A stretch of DNA of 64,000 nt from Pseudobdellovibrio sp031428275 (GCA_031428275.1 JANPPC010000019.1:78540-142539), one strand, 5' to 3'; counted from the stretch's first letter, positions 44,135 to 53,585 are shown. Notes: generated by a model from the letters alone, not told the origin. Translations and numbers: made by a program.

Positions 44135-44744
44135 TTCAATTACCGAAATTCTTAAAGATTTTAAAGCTGGCAAGTTTGTTATCTTTGTTGACGATGAAGC
44201 TCGTGAAAACGAAGGTGACCTTATCATAGCAGCTGACTTCATTACGGCCGAAGCGGTTAACTTTATGGCGCGTGAGGCTCGTGGCTTGATTTGCCTGTCG
44301 ATGGCGCCCGAGCAAATCGAAAGATTAAAAATTCCGATGATGACTTCGGCAACCCATCAAGCAGGCGTAACCCAGACGGCGTTCACCATGAGCATCGAAG
44401 CCAGCTCAGGAGTAACTACCGGTATTTCGGCTGCGGATCGTGCGCATACAATTTTTGTAGCTTCTCGCCCCGATGCAAAGCCTCAGGATATCATTTGCCC
44501 GGGTCATATATTTCCTTTGCGAGCTCATGCCGAAGGGGTATTGGGTCGTAACGGTCATACAGAAGCCAGCGTTGATCTGGCTAAATTATGCGGCCTTAAT
44601 CTGGCTAGCGTTATTTGCGAATTAGTTAATGATGATGGTACGATGTCTCGATTGCCCGATTTGATAAAGTTTGCCGAAAAATTTAATTTAAAGATTGGCT
44701 CCATCGCCGAACTTATCGAATACAGAAGAAAGAACCAGTTATGA
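44127..44744 (+). CDS. ribB: 3,4-dihydroxy-2-butanone 4-phosphate synthase
   Basis: 205 aa, TTG start with 'aaagagg' 6 bases upstream. Family motifs: 'FVIFVDDEARENEGDLIIAADF', 'GLICLSMAP', 'GVTTGISAADRA' and 'GHIFPLRAHAEGVLGRNGHTEASVDLAKL'. It forms the four-carbon unit of lumazine from ribulose 5-phosphate. The protein ends just where the GTP cyclohydrolase II domain would start in RibBA fusions, so it is monofunctional and ribA must be elsewhere. The stop overlaps the ribH start. Confidence 0.95.
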   Translation: MLNSITEILKDFKAGKFVIFVDDEARENEGDLIIAADFITAEAVNFMAREARGLICLSMAPEQIERLKIPMMTSATHQAGVTQTAFTMSIEASSGVTTGISAADRAHTIFVASRPDAKPQDIICPGHIFPLRAHAEGVLGRNGHTEASVDLAKLCGLNLASVICELVNDDGTMSRLPDLIKFAEKFNLKIGSIAELIEYRRKNQL

Positions 44745-45238
44745 AAAAGACTTCAGCTCAGTCAAAGAAAAATTCAAAGTTAAGTATTAAAAAAGTTAAA
44801 CAATCGCCGCGTATAAAAATCGCAGTGGTGACGGCACGTTTCAATTCAGAAATCACATCGCGCCTTGAAGCGGCCGCCATTGATTTACTTGAGGGCCTTA
44901 ACTGCGAAATTTTAGCGGTTAGCGTACCCGGAGCTATCGAGATCCCGATTACGATCCAAGCTTTGTTCGATGCGCAAAAGGTAGACGGCGCTGTAGCGCT
45001 AGGAGCCGTTATTCGGGGCGAAACAACGCATTACGAAGAAGTCTGCCGAAGTGTTGAGCGCAGTTGTTCGCAGTTAATGTTGGAATATAAAAAGCCAATC
45101 GGCTTCGGAATCTTAACTACAGAAAACGAAGACCAAGCGATGGCGCGCGCGGGTGGTGAACATGGCAATAAGGGCGAAGATGCTGCCCAGGTCGTAATCG
45201 AGATGATTGGACTTCTGAAAGAAATACGCGGAAAATAA
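44741..45238 (+). CDS. ribH: 6,7-dimethyl-8-ribityllumazine synthase
   Basis: 165 aa. A basic N-terminal extension (about 25 residues, Lys/Ser-rich) precedes the core 'IAVVTARFNSEIT'. Then 'VPGAIEIPITIQAL', 'AVALGAVIRGETTHYEEVC' with the catalytic His, and 'GFGILTTENEDQAMARA' match the lumazine synthase family. It condenses the RibB product with 5-amino-6-ribitylaminouracil. The ATG overlaps the ribB stop (ATGA). Confidence 0.95.
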   Translation: MKKTSAQSKKNSKLSIKKVKQSPRIKIAVVTARFNSEITSRLEAAAIDLLEGLNCEILAVSVPGAIEIPITIQALFDAQKVDGAVALGAVIRGETTHYEEVCRSVERSCSQLMLEYKKPIGFGILTTENEDQAMARAGGEHGNKGEDAAQVVIEMIGLLKEIRGK

Positions 45239-45255
45239 GGCAAAAAAAAGGATCC

Positions 45256-47451
45256 ATGGCCAAAGCAAAAGATATTCAGACCGAGCGCACCCAAGAATTA
45301 AGAAAGCGAAAAAAAGAGATTCTCTTTATTTTTTCTATTTCAATTCTATTGGCATTTTTAATCGGCGTTGAAGTCTACATATTTCGCTCTGGGCAAAATT
45401 TGCCTTCTTCGTACGTATTGTTTTTCATCGGTTTAGTTAATGTTAATTTAATCTTAGTTCTACTTTTACTTTTTTTGATTTTTAGAAATATTGTAAAAGT
45501 CTTTATCGAGCGCCGCGGGCGTATTTTTGGCTCAAGCTTAAAATCAAAATTAATTTTATCATTTGTATCATTCTCGGTTGTTCCGACGCTTTTAGTTTTT
45601 ATAATTTCGGTTTTCTACTTAAATAGCAGCTTCGAAAAATGGTTCTCGCAGCGCATGCTTTCTATTTTGCGTAATGCTTCTGAAGTGATCGACACTTTCA
45701 TTTCAAACGAAAAAAAGCGCGGCTATGAGTACGCGCGTATCTCGTCGCGCGAGCTTATAAAAATTCCGGCAGCACGCCGCCAAATTCAGCTAGAAAAAAT
45801 TCAGAATCAGTATCGCTTAGATGCAATCGAATATTATGAAGATATCCTAAAGACCCGTTTAGTTGCGCAAGATAAAGATCTTAATTCTGAACTTGTGCCG
45901 CCGCTAAACGTCGAATTTCTGCAGCGTGGCTTAGTCAATCGCGATGAAGCGAGCACTATTCAAATTTTTGGCGACTACAATCTTTTAAGGGTAATGGTCC
46001 CCCTCAGCAAGAATTCTGATCAAGGTGTGATGGTCGTTACAAAATTTTTAAACCTTACCCCGGGTTCAAAGTTTGACGATATCGTCGGAGCCTATCAAGA
46101 ATTTCATAGTAACTCGCTGGTCGAATATCCGCTGAAATCAATATATTTTATTATGCTCATCGTAATGACTCTCGTGATTTTATTCGCCGCTGTATGGTTT
46201 GGTTTTTACCTTGCTAGGCAGTTGTCGATCCCTCTTGTTCAGTTAGGACGAGCGACGAAACGGGTTGCTGCAGGAGATTATTCTCAGTTAGAAATCGAGT
46301 CAGGAAGTGAAGAAATCAATAGTTTGATTGGTAGCTTCAACCAAATGATTGGCAATTTATCTTCCTCGGAGCTCGAACTGCAGCAGACTTTAAGAAATTT
46401 AAATCAGTACACGCACTACGTAGAAATCGTATTAAAAAATGTTAGTGCCGGAGTCATCTCGATCGACATGAGCGGTGTAGCAACCACAATCAATCGTCGG
46501 GCATGCGAACTTCTGCAGTTAGATCCACAAACAAGCGTCGGGAAGCATTTTCGCACTTTAGTTAGCGAAGATAATTACAAACTTTTTTCAAGTATCGTGC
46601 GTTCGATGCAAGAAAACCATTTGGTTTCTTTGCAAAAAGAAGTTCGCTTAACCGTTAACGAAGAAGCCATCCCACTTTCGTGTCATATTTCGCTTCTAAA
46701 AAATGAAGAAAATGACGAAATTGGGCGCATTCTTGTATTCGATGATATGACACCCATCGTAAATGCTCAACGTGCCGCAGCCTGGACTGAGGTGGCTCGT
46801 CGTATTGCTCACGAAATTAAAAATCCACTCACTCCTATTCGACTATCGGCCGAGCGCTTAGCGAAGAAATTCGGCGGACAAATCACAGACCCAGCATTTC
46901 AAGATTCAATTCGTATGATCGTTACGCAAGTTGATGATATGCGCATTCTTGTGAACGAATTTGCGCAGTTTGCGCGCTTGCCCCAGCTAAAACCAATTCA
47001 GGGCCAGCTTAATCATATCCTCGAAAAAACAGCGCAAATTTACTTAGAAGCTTTGCCTAATATCTCGATCAATCTTGAACTTGACAGAGCATTGCCTGAA
47101 TTTAAATTTGATCCCGATCAAATGAAACGGGTATTTGTGAATTTAATTGATAATGCTGTCGCTGCCGTACAAACTGAAACTCATCCTAAGGTCACGATCC
47201 GCACCGAATATAAAACTCAGCAGCAAGTGCTTAAAATTTCGATATGCGATAATGGTGTGGGTATTCCCCAGCGTGACCGTGTGCGTGTTTTTGAGCCTTA
47301 TTTCTCTACAAAAGAAAAAGGAACTGGACTGGGCCTACCAATCGTTAAGAGTATTATAGAAGACCACGGTGGAGTTATACGAGCCTTAGAGAATAACCCG
47401 CAAGGTACGCAAATGTATATCGAGATGCCGATTGTACCGTTGATCGATTAG
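45256..47451 (+). CDS. ntrY: NtrY-like membrane sensor histidine kinase
   Basis: 731 aa. Two transmembrane segments lie near the N-terminus (about 20-40 and 50-75), one near 95-115, then a periplasmic domain and a fourth segment near 295-315. HAMP follows (about 320-370), a PAS domain (about 385-490, 'VEIVLKNVSAGVISIDMSG'), HisKA with the phospho-accepting His in 'RRIAHEIKNPLTPIRLSAERL', and HATPase_c with 'DNAVAAV', 'DNGVGIP' and 'GTGLGLPIVKSI'. All kinase boxes look intact. Layout and partner match NtrY of NtrYX, which senses redox or nitrogen state. It is 17 bases after ribH. Confidence 0.93.
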   Translation: MAKAKDIQTERTQELRKRKKEILFIFSISILLAFLIGVEVYIFRSGQNLPSSYVLFFIGLVNVNLILVLLLLFLIFRNIVKVFIERRGRIFGSSLKSKLILSFVSFSVVPTLLVFIISVFYLNSSFEKWFSQRMLSILRNASEVIDTFISNEKKRGYEYARISSRELIKIPAARRQIQLEKIQNQYRLDAIEYYEDILKTRLVAQDKDLNSELVPPLNVEFLQRGLVNRDEASTIQIFGDYNLLRVMVPLSKNSDQGVMVVTKFLNLTPGSKFDDIVGAYQEFHSNSLVEYPLKSIYFIMLIVMTLVILFAAVWFGFYLARQLSIPLVQLGRATKRVAAGDYSQLEIESGSEEINSLIGSFNQMIGNLSSSELELQQTLRNLNQYTHYVEIVLKNVSAGVISIDMSGVATTINRRACELLQLDPQTSVGKHFRTLVSEDNYKLFSSIVRSMQENHLVSLQKEVRLTVNEEAIPLSCHISLLKNEENDEIGRILVFDDMTPIVNAQRAAAWTEVARRIAHEIKNPLTPIRLSAERLAKKFGGQITDPAFQDSIRMIVTQVDDMRILVNEFAQFARLPQLKPIQGQLNHILEKTAQIYLEALPNISINLELDRALPEFKFDPDQMKRVFVNLIDNAVAAVQTETHPKVTIRTEYKTQQQVLKISICDNGVGIPQRDRVRVFEPYFSTKEKGTGLGLPIVKSIIEDHGGVIRALENNPQGTQMYIEMPIVPLID

Positions 47452-47460
47452 GAGAAATAG

Positions 47461-48849
47461 ATGGAACTTCACGCCGAAAAAAACCGACTAAAAATTTTAA
47501 TCATCGATGATGAGCCGCCAATTCGCGAGGTGCTTTCAGAAAGTTTACGTGACGATGGTTTTGAAGTGATGGTTGCCCCCGATGGCCCCAGCGGCCTTGA
47601 AGTATTAAAAACTTTCCAGCCTGATATTTGTTTTCTAGATATCTGGATGCCAAAAATGGACGGTCTTGAAGTTTTAGCTCAAGCTGTTCCTTTATTCTCG
47701 AATACATCTTTTGTGATGATTTCAGGTCACGGAACAATCGAAACCGCTGTGAAAGCCACGCGTATTGGTGCTTGGGACTTCATCGAAAAACCCCTGTCAC
47801 TAGATAAGGTTACGATAGCGATTGATCACATCGTCAAATTAAAAGCTGAGCGTGATGAAAAAAATGCGCTCCTGAACAAATTACGTAAAAGCATCGCGCT
47901 TGTCGGGGAATCGCAAGCGATGCAAAAGATTCGCGGCCAAGTAACTCAGCTTGCACAGAATGCAAACGTGCTGTTAATCGAGGGCGAAGTTGGTTCTGGG
48001 CGCGAACTTGTTTCGCAAAATATTCACTACATGAGCTCGCGTGCAAGTGGTCCAATTTCAGAAATTAATTGTAGCACCCTTCCCCAAGATTTAATCGAAA
48101 TCGAGCTATTCGGAATCGAAAGAGGTACTTTGCCAGGGATTGATAAAACTCGCCGCGGTAAGATCGAACTTATGCAATCGGGTACCCTCGTAATCGAGGA
48201 AATCGAAGAGATGCCGTTTGTTTTACAAGAAAAATTAGTTCGTTATTTAAAAACAAAAAAGTTTAAACGCTTCGGCAGTTCAGACGAGCTAACTAGCGAC
48301 GTTCGCCTTATTTTAACGACAACTTCCCAGCTTCCTTCCCTGAAAGCTCACAATAAAATTCATCCAGAATTGGCACCGATGCTATCAAATGAAGTCATGC
48401 AGATGCCACCATTACGTGAACGTGCTGAAGATATTCATTCTTTAGTGATTCACTTCAGTGATTTTGTAGCTAAGCAAATGGCTTCGTTAAGAAAAACCAT
48501 TTCTGAGCAAGGCATGAAACTTTTAGTTAAGCACAGCTGGCCGGGTAATGTACGCGAGCTAAAAAACTTTATCGAGCGCGTCTATATTTTAACACCTTCT
48601 GATTTCGTCGATGTGCACGACTTAAGATTTGCGGGTTTGGCTGACAAGCGCGAGGCTACGCTTATGTCTTCAGATCTGGCCGATATGTCGACTTTTCGAG
48701 AAGCTCGCGCTGAATTCGAAAAAGAGTATCTTATAAAAAAAATTCAAGAAAATGGCGGAAACATTTCTAAAACGGCCGAATCAATCGGTTTAGAGCGAAG
48801 CTATTTACATCGTAAAATCAAAGCCTACGGTATCGAGGTCAACATATGA
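47461..48849 (+). CDS. ntrX: NtrX-like response regulator with degenerate AAA+ domain
   Basis: 462 aa, 9 bases after ntrY. Receiver domain (1-125): 'LIIDDEPPIREVL', phospho-acceptor in 'ICFLDIWMPKMDG', and 'SGHGTIETA...EKP' are complete. The AAA+ domain keeps the fold, but Walker A reads 'GEVGSGRE' (Lys to Arg), the GAFTGA loop reads 'GTLPGI', and Walker B reads 'LVIEEIEEMP'. 'WPGNVRELKNFIERVY' and a Fis HTH ('GGNISKTAESIGLERSYLHRKI') are normal. It should still bind DNA under NtrY control but probably neither hydrolyses ATP nor remodels sigma54. The stop overlaps proS. Confidence 0.9.
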   Translation: MELHAEKNRLKILIIDDEPPIREVLSESLRDDGFEVMVAPDGPSGLEVLKTFQPDICFLDIWMPKMDGLEVLAQAVPLFSNTSFVMISGHGTIETAVKATRIGAWDFIEKPLSLDKVTIAIDHIVKLKAERDEKNALLNKLRKSIALVGESQAMQKIRGQVTQLAQNANVLLIEGEVGSGRELVSQNIHYMSSRASGPISEINCSTLPQDLIEIELFGIERGTLPGIDKTRRGKIELMQSGTLVIEEIEEMPFVLQEKLVRYLKTKKFKRFGSSDELTSDVRLILTTTSQLPSLKAHNKIHPELAPMLSNEVMQMPPLRERAEDIHSLVIHFSDFVAKQMASLRKTISEQGMKLLVKHSWPGNVRELKNFIERVYILTPSDFVDVHDLRFAGLADKREATLMSSDLADMSTFREARAEFEKEYLIKKIQENGGNISKTAESIGLERSYLHRKIKAYGIEVNI

Positions 48850-50585
48850 AGTGGTCAAAAACCCATCTATTCACTCTAAAAGAAGCTCCATCAGATGCTG
48901 AAATTCCATCACACAAATTAATGATACGCGGTGGTTTCATTAAAAAATTAGCTCCCGGGTTGTACACCTACGGCAATATGGGATTACGTGCGATCCGTAA
49001 GTTCGAAAGTATCATTCGAGACGAACTTGAAAAAGTCGATGCAATCGAAATATTAATGCCAATGGTGCACCCGAAAGAACTTTGGTTGGAAACAAACCGC
49101 TGGAACGAAATGGGCGCAGGCTTGTTGAAATTTAAAAATCGCAACGGCCACGAATTTTGCTTAGGCGCAACACACGAAGAGGCCGTGGTTGATTACGTTC
49201 GGCATGAGCTAAAATCTTGGCGCGATTTCCCTAAAAATATTTATCAAATTCAAACCAAGTACCGAGACGAAATTCGCCCTCGCTTTGGTTTGATGCGCGG
49301 CCGTGAATTTTCGATGAAAGACGCTTATAGTTTTGACGTCGATCAAGCTTCGGCGTTGATTGCGTATGACAAAATGTACAATGCCTATTCGCAGATTTTT
49401 AATCGGCTAGGTTTACAGTTCCGCATCGTCGAAGCAGATGCAGGTAATATTGGCGGTAGTCAAACCCACGAATTTCAAATGCTAGCTGACGCTGGTGAAG
49501 ATTCTCTTTTAGTTAGCGACAAGACTTCTTTTGCGGCCAATATCGAAGTTTGCCCCGCTATCGATTCGGTACCGTATCAGTCAAAAGAAACTCAATTAAA
49601 AGAAATTGAAAAAATCTCCACGCCGGGTCAAAAAACAATCGCCGACTTAGAGACCTTCACGAAAGTTCCGGCGAACGAATTAGTCAAAACGCTATTTTAT
49701 TCGGCGAACGAAGGCTTAGATCCGAAAGACAAGGGTCTGAAGGCATTTGCGATTATTCTTCGCGGCAGCGATGAAGTGAATCCGATCAAAGTTAAAAACT
49801 TATTAAAAATGACGAACCCGCCACAAATGTTAACGGATGAAGAAGTTCAGCAGGTTAGTGGTGCCAGCCCAGGCTCATGCGGGCCAGTCGGCTTAAAAAT
49901 TCCGATTTATGCCGACAACGGAATTCAAAATCTAAAAAATTACGTCGTTGGAGCCAATGAAGATGATTACCACTTAAAAAATGTAAATCATGAACGTGAC
50001 TACAAAGTTGTACAATTTGCTGATTTCAGAATGGCCCGTGAAGGCGATAAATGCCCAGAATCCGATGGGCGTTTAAAATCATACCGTGGTATAGAAGTGG
50101 GTCACGTTTTCTACCTAGGCCAAAAGTACGCGCAAAAAATGAATGGCAATTTTTTAGATAAAAACGGCCGCGCGCAGTTTTATGAAATGGGCTGTTACGG
50201 AATCGGAGTGACTAGAACGGTACAAGCCTGCATCGAACAAAGCCACGATCAAGATGGAATCATTTGGCCAAAAGCAATTGCTCCTTTCCATGTTCATATT
50301 TGCCTACTAGATCCCAAAGACGTGAATCTTTCTGCATACGTCGATAGAATTGATCAATCGTTAACGCAGAATAAATGCGACGTATTTATCGACGATCGCG
50401 ATGAGCGACCAGGCTTTAAATTCAAAGACGCAGATCTTTTAGGCTTTCCGGTTCGTGTCGTTGTTGGTAAAAAAGGTTTCGAAGCTAACGAAATTGAAGT
50501 TGTAAATCGTAAAACAAAGGAAGTTCACAAAGTTAACCCTGATCAAGTTGTTGAAACTGTTCAGAAAGTATTGGCCAGTCTATGA
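48846..50585 (+). CDS. proS: Prolyl-tRNA synthetase
   Basis: 579 aa, class II synthetase of the bacterial type. Motif 1 region 'GGFIKKLAPGLYTYGNMGLRAI', 'THEEAVVDYVRHEL', motif 2 'YRDEIRPRFGLMRGREFSMKDAYSF', the INS editing domain about 225-400, motif 3 'YGIGVTRTVQA' and the C-terminal anticodon-binding domain ('DVFIDDRDERPGFKFKDADLLGFPVRVVVGKK'). The usual 'GPTHEE' reads 'GATHEE' here. It charges tRNA-Pro. Its start overlaps the NtrX stop (ATGA) and its stop overlaps pyrF, so it is embedded in the ntrYX operon. Confidence 0.97.
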   Translation: MKWSKTHLFTLKEAPSDAEIPSHKLMIRGGFIKKLAPGLYTYGNMGLRAIRKFESIIRDELEKVDAIEILMPMVHPKELWLETNRWNEMGAGLLKFKNRNGHEFCLGATHEEAVVDYVRHELKSWRDFPKNIYQIQTKYRDEIRPRFGLMRGREFSMKDAYSFDVDQASALIAYDKMYNAYSQIFNRLGLQFRIVEADAGNIGGSQTHEFQMLADAGEDSLLVSDKTSFAANIEVCPAIDSVPYQSKETQLKEIEKISTPGQKTIADLETFTKVPANELVKTLFYSANEGLDPKDKGLKAFAIILRGSDEVNPIKVKNLLKMTNPPQMLTDEEVQQVSGASPGSCGPVGLKIPIYADNGIQNLKNYVVGANEDDYHLKNVNHERDYKVVQFADFRMAREGDKCPESDGRLKSYRGIEVGHVFYLGQKYAQKMNGNFLDKNGRAQFYEMGCYGIGVTRTVQACIEQSHDQDGIIWPKAIAPFHVHICLLDPKDVNLSAYVDRIDQSLTQNKCDVFIDDRDERPGFKFKDADLLGFPVRVVVGKKGFEANEIEVVNRKTKEVHKVNPDQVVETVQKVLASL

Positions 50586-51283
50586 TGTTGCTAAAGAATC
50601 CGCTGATTTTCGCATTAGATGTGGATTCCGAAGAAGAGGCCTTTAAACGGTTAAAGCCCGTCATCGACTTGGTAGGTGGAGTAAAAATTGGCCCTCGTTT
50701 GGCTTACCGTTATGGTGCGCCGTTCATCGCAAAAGTTGCCGCCCAAGCTTCGGTATTTGTCGATAATAAATATTTCGATATCCCTTCGACCATGAAGGCT
50801 GCGGTGAAGGCCAGTTTTGATGCTGGGGCGACTCTGGTAACTGTGCATGCAATGTCGGGCCTAGAGGCCTTAAAAGAGCTCTCTCAGCTCGAGCTTGAGT
50901 TAAATCGTATCCGCCCATTCAAAATATTAGCAGTCACCATTCTGACCAGTTGGGAAAAATCTTCCTTACCAGAAAATTTTCATTCGTGGTCAATCGAAAA
51001 TCATGTTAAGTCCCTGTCTCAGCTTGTTTACCAGTCCGGAATTCGCGGGCTAGTTTGCTCTGGCCACGAGCTCGAACTAATTTCCCAAAAAGATTTTTTT
51101 AAAATCATTCCGGGTATCAGGCTTTCAAGCGATTCCGGCGGGGCTTCAGACCAGAAGCGAATCATGACTCCGAAAGAAGCCATGAAAGCCGGAGCGCAGG
51201 CATTGGTGGTTGGTCGACCAATTCTTGAATCATCAGACCCAAGACAAACTGTCTTAGAAATCTTAGAAAGTTGCTCATCATGA
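50582..51283 (+). CDS. pyrF: Orotidine 5'-phosphate decarboxylase
   Basis: 233 aa TIM barrel. 'LIFALDVDSEEEA', the catalytic DxKxxD in 'VFVDNKYFDIPSTM', 'VTVHAMSGLEAL' and the phosphate-binding 'ALVVGRPILESSDP' are present. It converts OMP to UMP, the last step of pyrimidine synthesis. No other pyr gene is nearby. The start overlaps the proS stop and the stop overlaps the rlmB-like start. Confidence 0.95.
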   Translation: MMLLKNPLIFALDVDSEEEAFKRLKPVIDLVGGVKIGPRLAYRYGAPFIAKVAAQASVFVDNKYFDIPSTMKAAVKASFDAGATLVTVHAMSGLEALKELSQLELELNRIRPFKILAVTILTSWEKSSLPENFHSWSIENHVKSLSQLVYQSGIRGLVCSGHELELISQKDFFKIIPGIRLSSDSGGASDQKRIMTPKEAMKAGAQALVVGRPILESSDPRQTVLEILESCSS

Positions 51284-52191
51284 AAAAATCTACGTTTACA
51301 CCGAAGCGAAAACCAACAAAGTACTTCGGTAACTCGCCAAAGCCAGCGCCGAAGCCACATGTAAAAAAAGAAGATCGAGATTTTAAAGGTGCTCGGGGTG
51401 GTAAAGGTTTGGTGGGCGACGCAGCACCAAAAAAATCCGATAAGCCTTTGTATCCGCGCTCGTGGAGACAGGTTGCTGGAACGCACGCGATCAGCGAACT
51501 TCTAGCAACTCATCACAAAAGCGTACAAGTTGTTTTAGTTCAAACAAACTGGAAAACTTCATCTGATCTTCGTGAGCTGGTGGCTAATTTAGAGAATAAA
51601 AAAATAAAAATCGAAGAAAAAAGTGAAATGCAACTGCAAGATATATGTCGATCTCATCAAGGTGCTGTGGCATTTTCTGATTTGGATTTAACTTTTGAAT
51701 TCAATAAGCGCACGTGGGGTCAACATGGTTTAGTTTTAGCTCTTGACGGAGTCGAAGACACACATAATTTGGGTGCGATATTGCGAACCAGTTGGTTAAT
51801 GGGCGTTAACGGAGTAATCATTCCTGAAGACCGCGCAGTGGGCTTAACAGCAGCTGTGCACAAGGTTGCTTGCGGTGGTGTAGAACACGTTCCAATTTTA
51901 CGCGCTAACCAGTTTGCTCCTTCATTCGAGCAATTGAAAAAAGACGGCTTTTGGGTATTTGGACTTTCGCACGAAGCAACTCAAACAATTTACGATATGA
52001 CGATCCCAGATAAAGTTATTTGGGTCTTAGGCGCCGAAGATAAAGGTTTGCGCGGGCCTACAGAAAAAGTCTGCGATGAATTGGTAAGTATTCCGCAAGC
52101 TTCACCAAGTGCAAGTTATAATGTTTCAGTATCGGCAGCTCTGGCTTTGGCAGAAACCAAACGCCAATGGAAGGCCAATTTAAAAAAGTAA
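51280..52191 (+). CDS. rlmB: RlmB/TrmH-family rRNA 2'-O-methyltransferase
   Basis: 303 aa from the ATG at 51280 (ATGA overlap with pyrF), preferred over the TTG at 51271. The N-terminal about 60 residues are Lys/Pro-rich and disordered. The substrate-binding domain is 'AGTHAISELLATHH'. The SPOUT domain has 'LALDGVEDTHNLGAILRTSWLMGVNGVIIP', 'WVLGAEDKGLRGP' and 'SYNVSVSAALAL' (usually 'SLNVS'), forming the SAM-binding knot. The likely target is G2251 of 23S rRNA, but other TrmH-family targets are possible. It ends at the terminator at 52212. Confidence 0.88.
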   Translation: MKKSTFTPKRKPTKYFGNSPKPAPKPHVKKEDRDFKGARGGKGLVGDAAPKKSDKPLYPRSWRQVAGTHAISELLATHHKSVQVVLVQTNWKTSSDLRELVANLENKKIKIEEKSEMQLQDICRSHQGAVAFSDLDLTFEFNKRTWGQHGLVLALDGVEDTHNLGAILRTSWLMGVNGVIIPEDRAVGLTAAVHKVACGGVEHVPILRANQFAPSFEQLKKDGFWVFGLSHEATQTIYDMTIPDKVIWVLGAEDKGLRGPTEKVCDELVSIPQASPSASYNVSVSAALALAETKRQWKANLKK

Positions 52192-52211
52192 ATCACTCCG
52201 CTTAGCAAAAT

Positions 52212-52248
52212 AAAAAAAGCCAGAAAGTTGTCTTTCTGACTTTTTTTT
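52212..52248. terminator. Bidirectional rho-independent terminator
   Basis: An A-run, CAGAAAG-TTGT-CTTTCTG (7 bp, 4-base loop), then an 8-base T-run. It ends the long rib-ntr-proS-pyrF-rlmB transcript on the + strand and the small secreted-protein gene on the - strand. Confidence 0.85.
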
Positions 52249-52269
52249 GAAACGGCTAAAATATTAAAA

Positions 52270-52566
52270 CTAAGAATCCTTGGCAGCCTTCTTCGCTTTA
52301 CGACTTTCGTGCATTTTTTCAATGGCTGCTTTACAACCATCGCTGACTTTAAATTCCTTGTTAGACTTCTTGTAACTTTGTACACATTTTATTAAACCTT
52401 TACCAACTTTTTGACCCGAACAGCCCGCAGTTGTTGCTTCAACTGAGCAAGCTTCATTTACGGCTTCACGGTTTGCTTTCATATCAGACTTAGCGTCGGC
52501 ATATGCAAATGAAATTGAAAGACTTGTTAACATCGCAACTGCGGCTAATTGTAATTTATTAGTCAT
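52270..52566 (-). CDS. Small secreted Cys-containing protein
   Basis: 98 aa. A clear signal peptide ('..LSISFAYADA', about 1-24) leaves a mature protein of about 74 residues, Lys-rich, with four Cys ('EACSVEA', 'AGCSGQK', 'IKCVQSYKK' and 'DGCKAAIEK'), likely two disulphides. Helical. No family known to me. Single gene, ended by the shared terminator. Confidence 0.75.
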   Translation of the reverse strand: MTNKLQLAAVAMLTSLSISFAYADAKSDMKANREAVNEACSVEATTAGCSGQKVGKGLIKCVQSYKKSNKEFKVSDGCKAAIEKMHESRKAKKAAKDS

Positions 52567-52676
52567 CGATAACTCCCTGTTATTTTTTTGTTATATCAGA
52601 ATAGCAAACAAAGCTTAGAAGCGCATGAAGTACGTATTAATTTTCGTTAATAAGGCTGGCTCAAAATAAGAAGACT

Positions 52677-53405
52677 TTAATCCAGTGTGGCTATTTCTTT
52701 TTTAATTTCTTCGGTCTCTTTATCAATCTTAGAATTCTCGTCATTTTTCTGACTGACCTGATAAGACAGTGATCGCAGTTCGCTTTCAAGGTTCATTCTT
52801 TTGGTAGAGTAGTTATCAATCTCACCAGTTTTTACAGTGGGCAAATTTCGATACTCCGTTTTAGTAGTCCATTCAGAGCTTCTTAACTGTCGAATTTGCG
52901 CATTTACATTGTTTTGCTTTTCTAAATTAATCGCAACCAGAGCTAGTAAATATTTTTTGCGTCCGATGCGATAATCGGGCATGAAAGCTTTTTCCAATTT
53001 GGCAGGGCAAACATTTTTATACTTATTTCCGCTGAGTCCTGCAGTCGAACCCGCTTTGCAGTAAGCCTCAATTCCTTCGCCATGACGTTTTTTACGAAGA
53101 CCCATTCCATTTGTATCGCATAGTTCAGTATTAAAAAGATCGCCGCGTTTGCCGGTTTGGTAAACGGTTTCGGGTTGGCAGTATAAAGACATGCCGGCTT
53201 TAAAACCCTGGTCTAGTTTTGACTCTTCGATTTCGGCTTCGGCGCGACGGCACTGAGTCGTCATATGGTCATTTGAAATTCTTTCGCCACGCATAGCAAT
53301 GTCTTGGCCCTGCTGATACCAATTCACTTTGGCGCAACTTTGACGAATCATATAATGAGTACAAGATGTGAGTGAAACCCCTAGTAGAATCAGTCTTAAA
53401 TACAT
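52677..53405 (-). CDS. DUF2799-type lipoprotein
   Basis: 242 aa. Lipobox 'GVSLTSC' (Cys about 15). 'WYQQGQDIAMRGE', 'GFKAGMSLYCQPETVYQTGKRG', 'GEGIEAYCKAGSTAGLSGNKYKNVCPAKLEKAFMPDYRIGR' is the repeated W..G..DG / G...YC...G..G..G..Y.g.C pattern of DUF2799, a family of unknown function. The C-terminal about 70 residues are a coiled coil ('NLESELRSLSYQVSQKNDENSKIDKETEEI'). Position gives no clue to function. Confidence 0.8.
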   Translation of the reverse strand: MYLRLILLGVSLTSCTHYMIRQSCAKVNWYQQGQDIAMRGERISNDHMTTQCRRAEAEIEESKLDQGFKAGMSLYCQPETVYQTGKRGDLFNTELCDTNGMGLRKKRHGEGIEAYCKAGSTAGLSGNKYKNVCPAKLEKAFMPDYRIGRKKYLLALVAINLEKQNNVNAQIRQLRSSEWTTKTEYRNLPTVKTGEIDNYSTKRMNLESELRSLSYQVSQKNDENSKIDKETEEIKKEIATLD

Positions 53406-53585
53406 AATTACTCCAGTTAAAGTATGATTTCGTATTTACATAGCCAAACCAATCAGTAGGCGGGTAAAATTCACCATTCGCTTATAATAGTGGCAGCAAG
53501 CGGGGGTTCTAAAAGTAACTTGAGTAGCCCAATTTCCGAGACAAACAGGCGGGCAAGTTTAAAAAAGTGAAGCCAACTCAAATTT

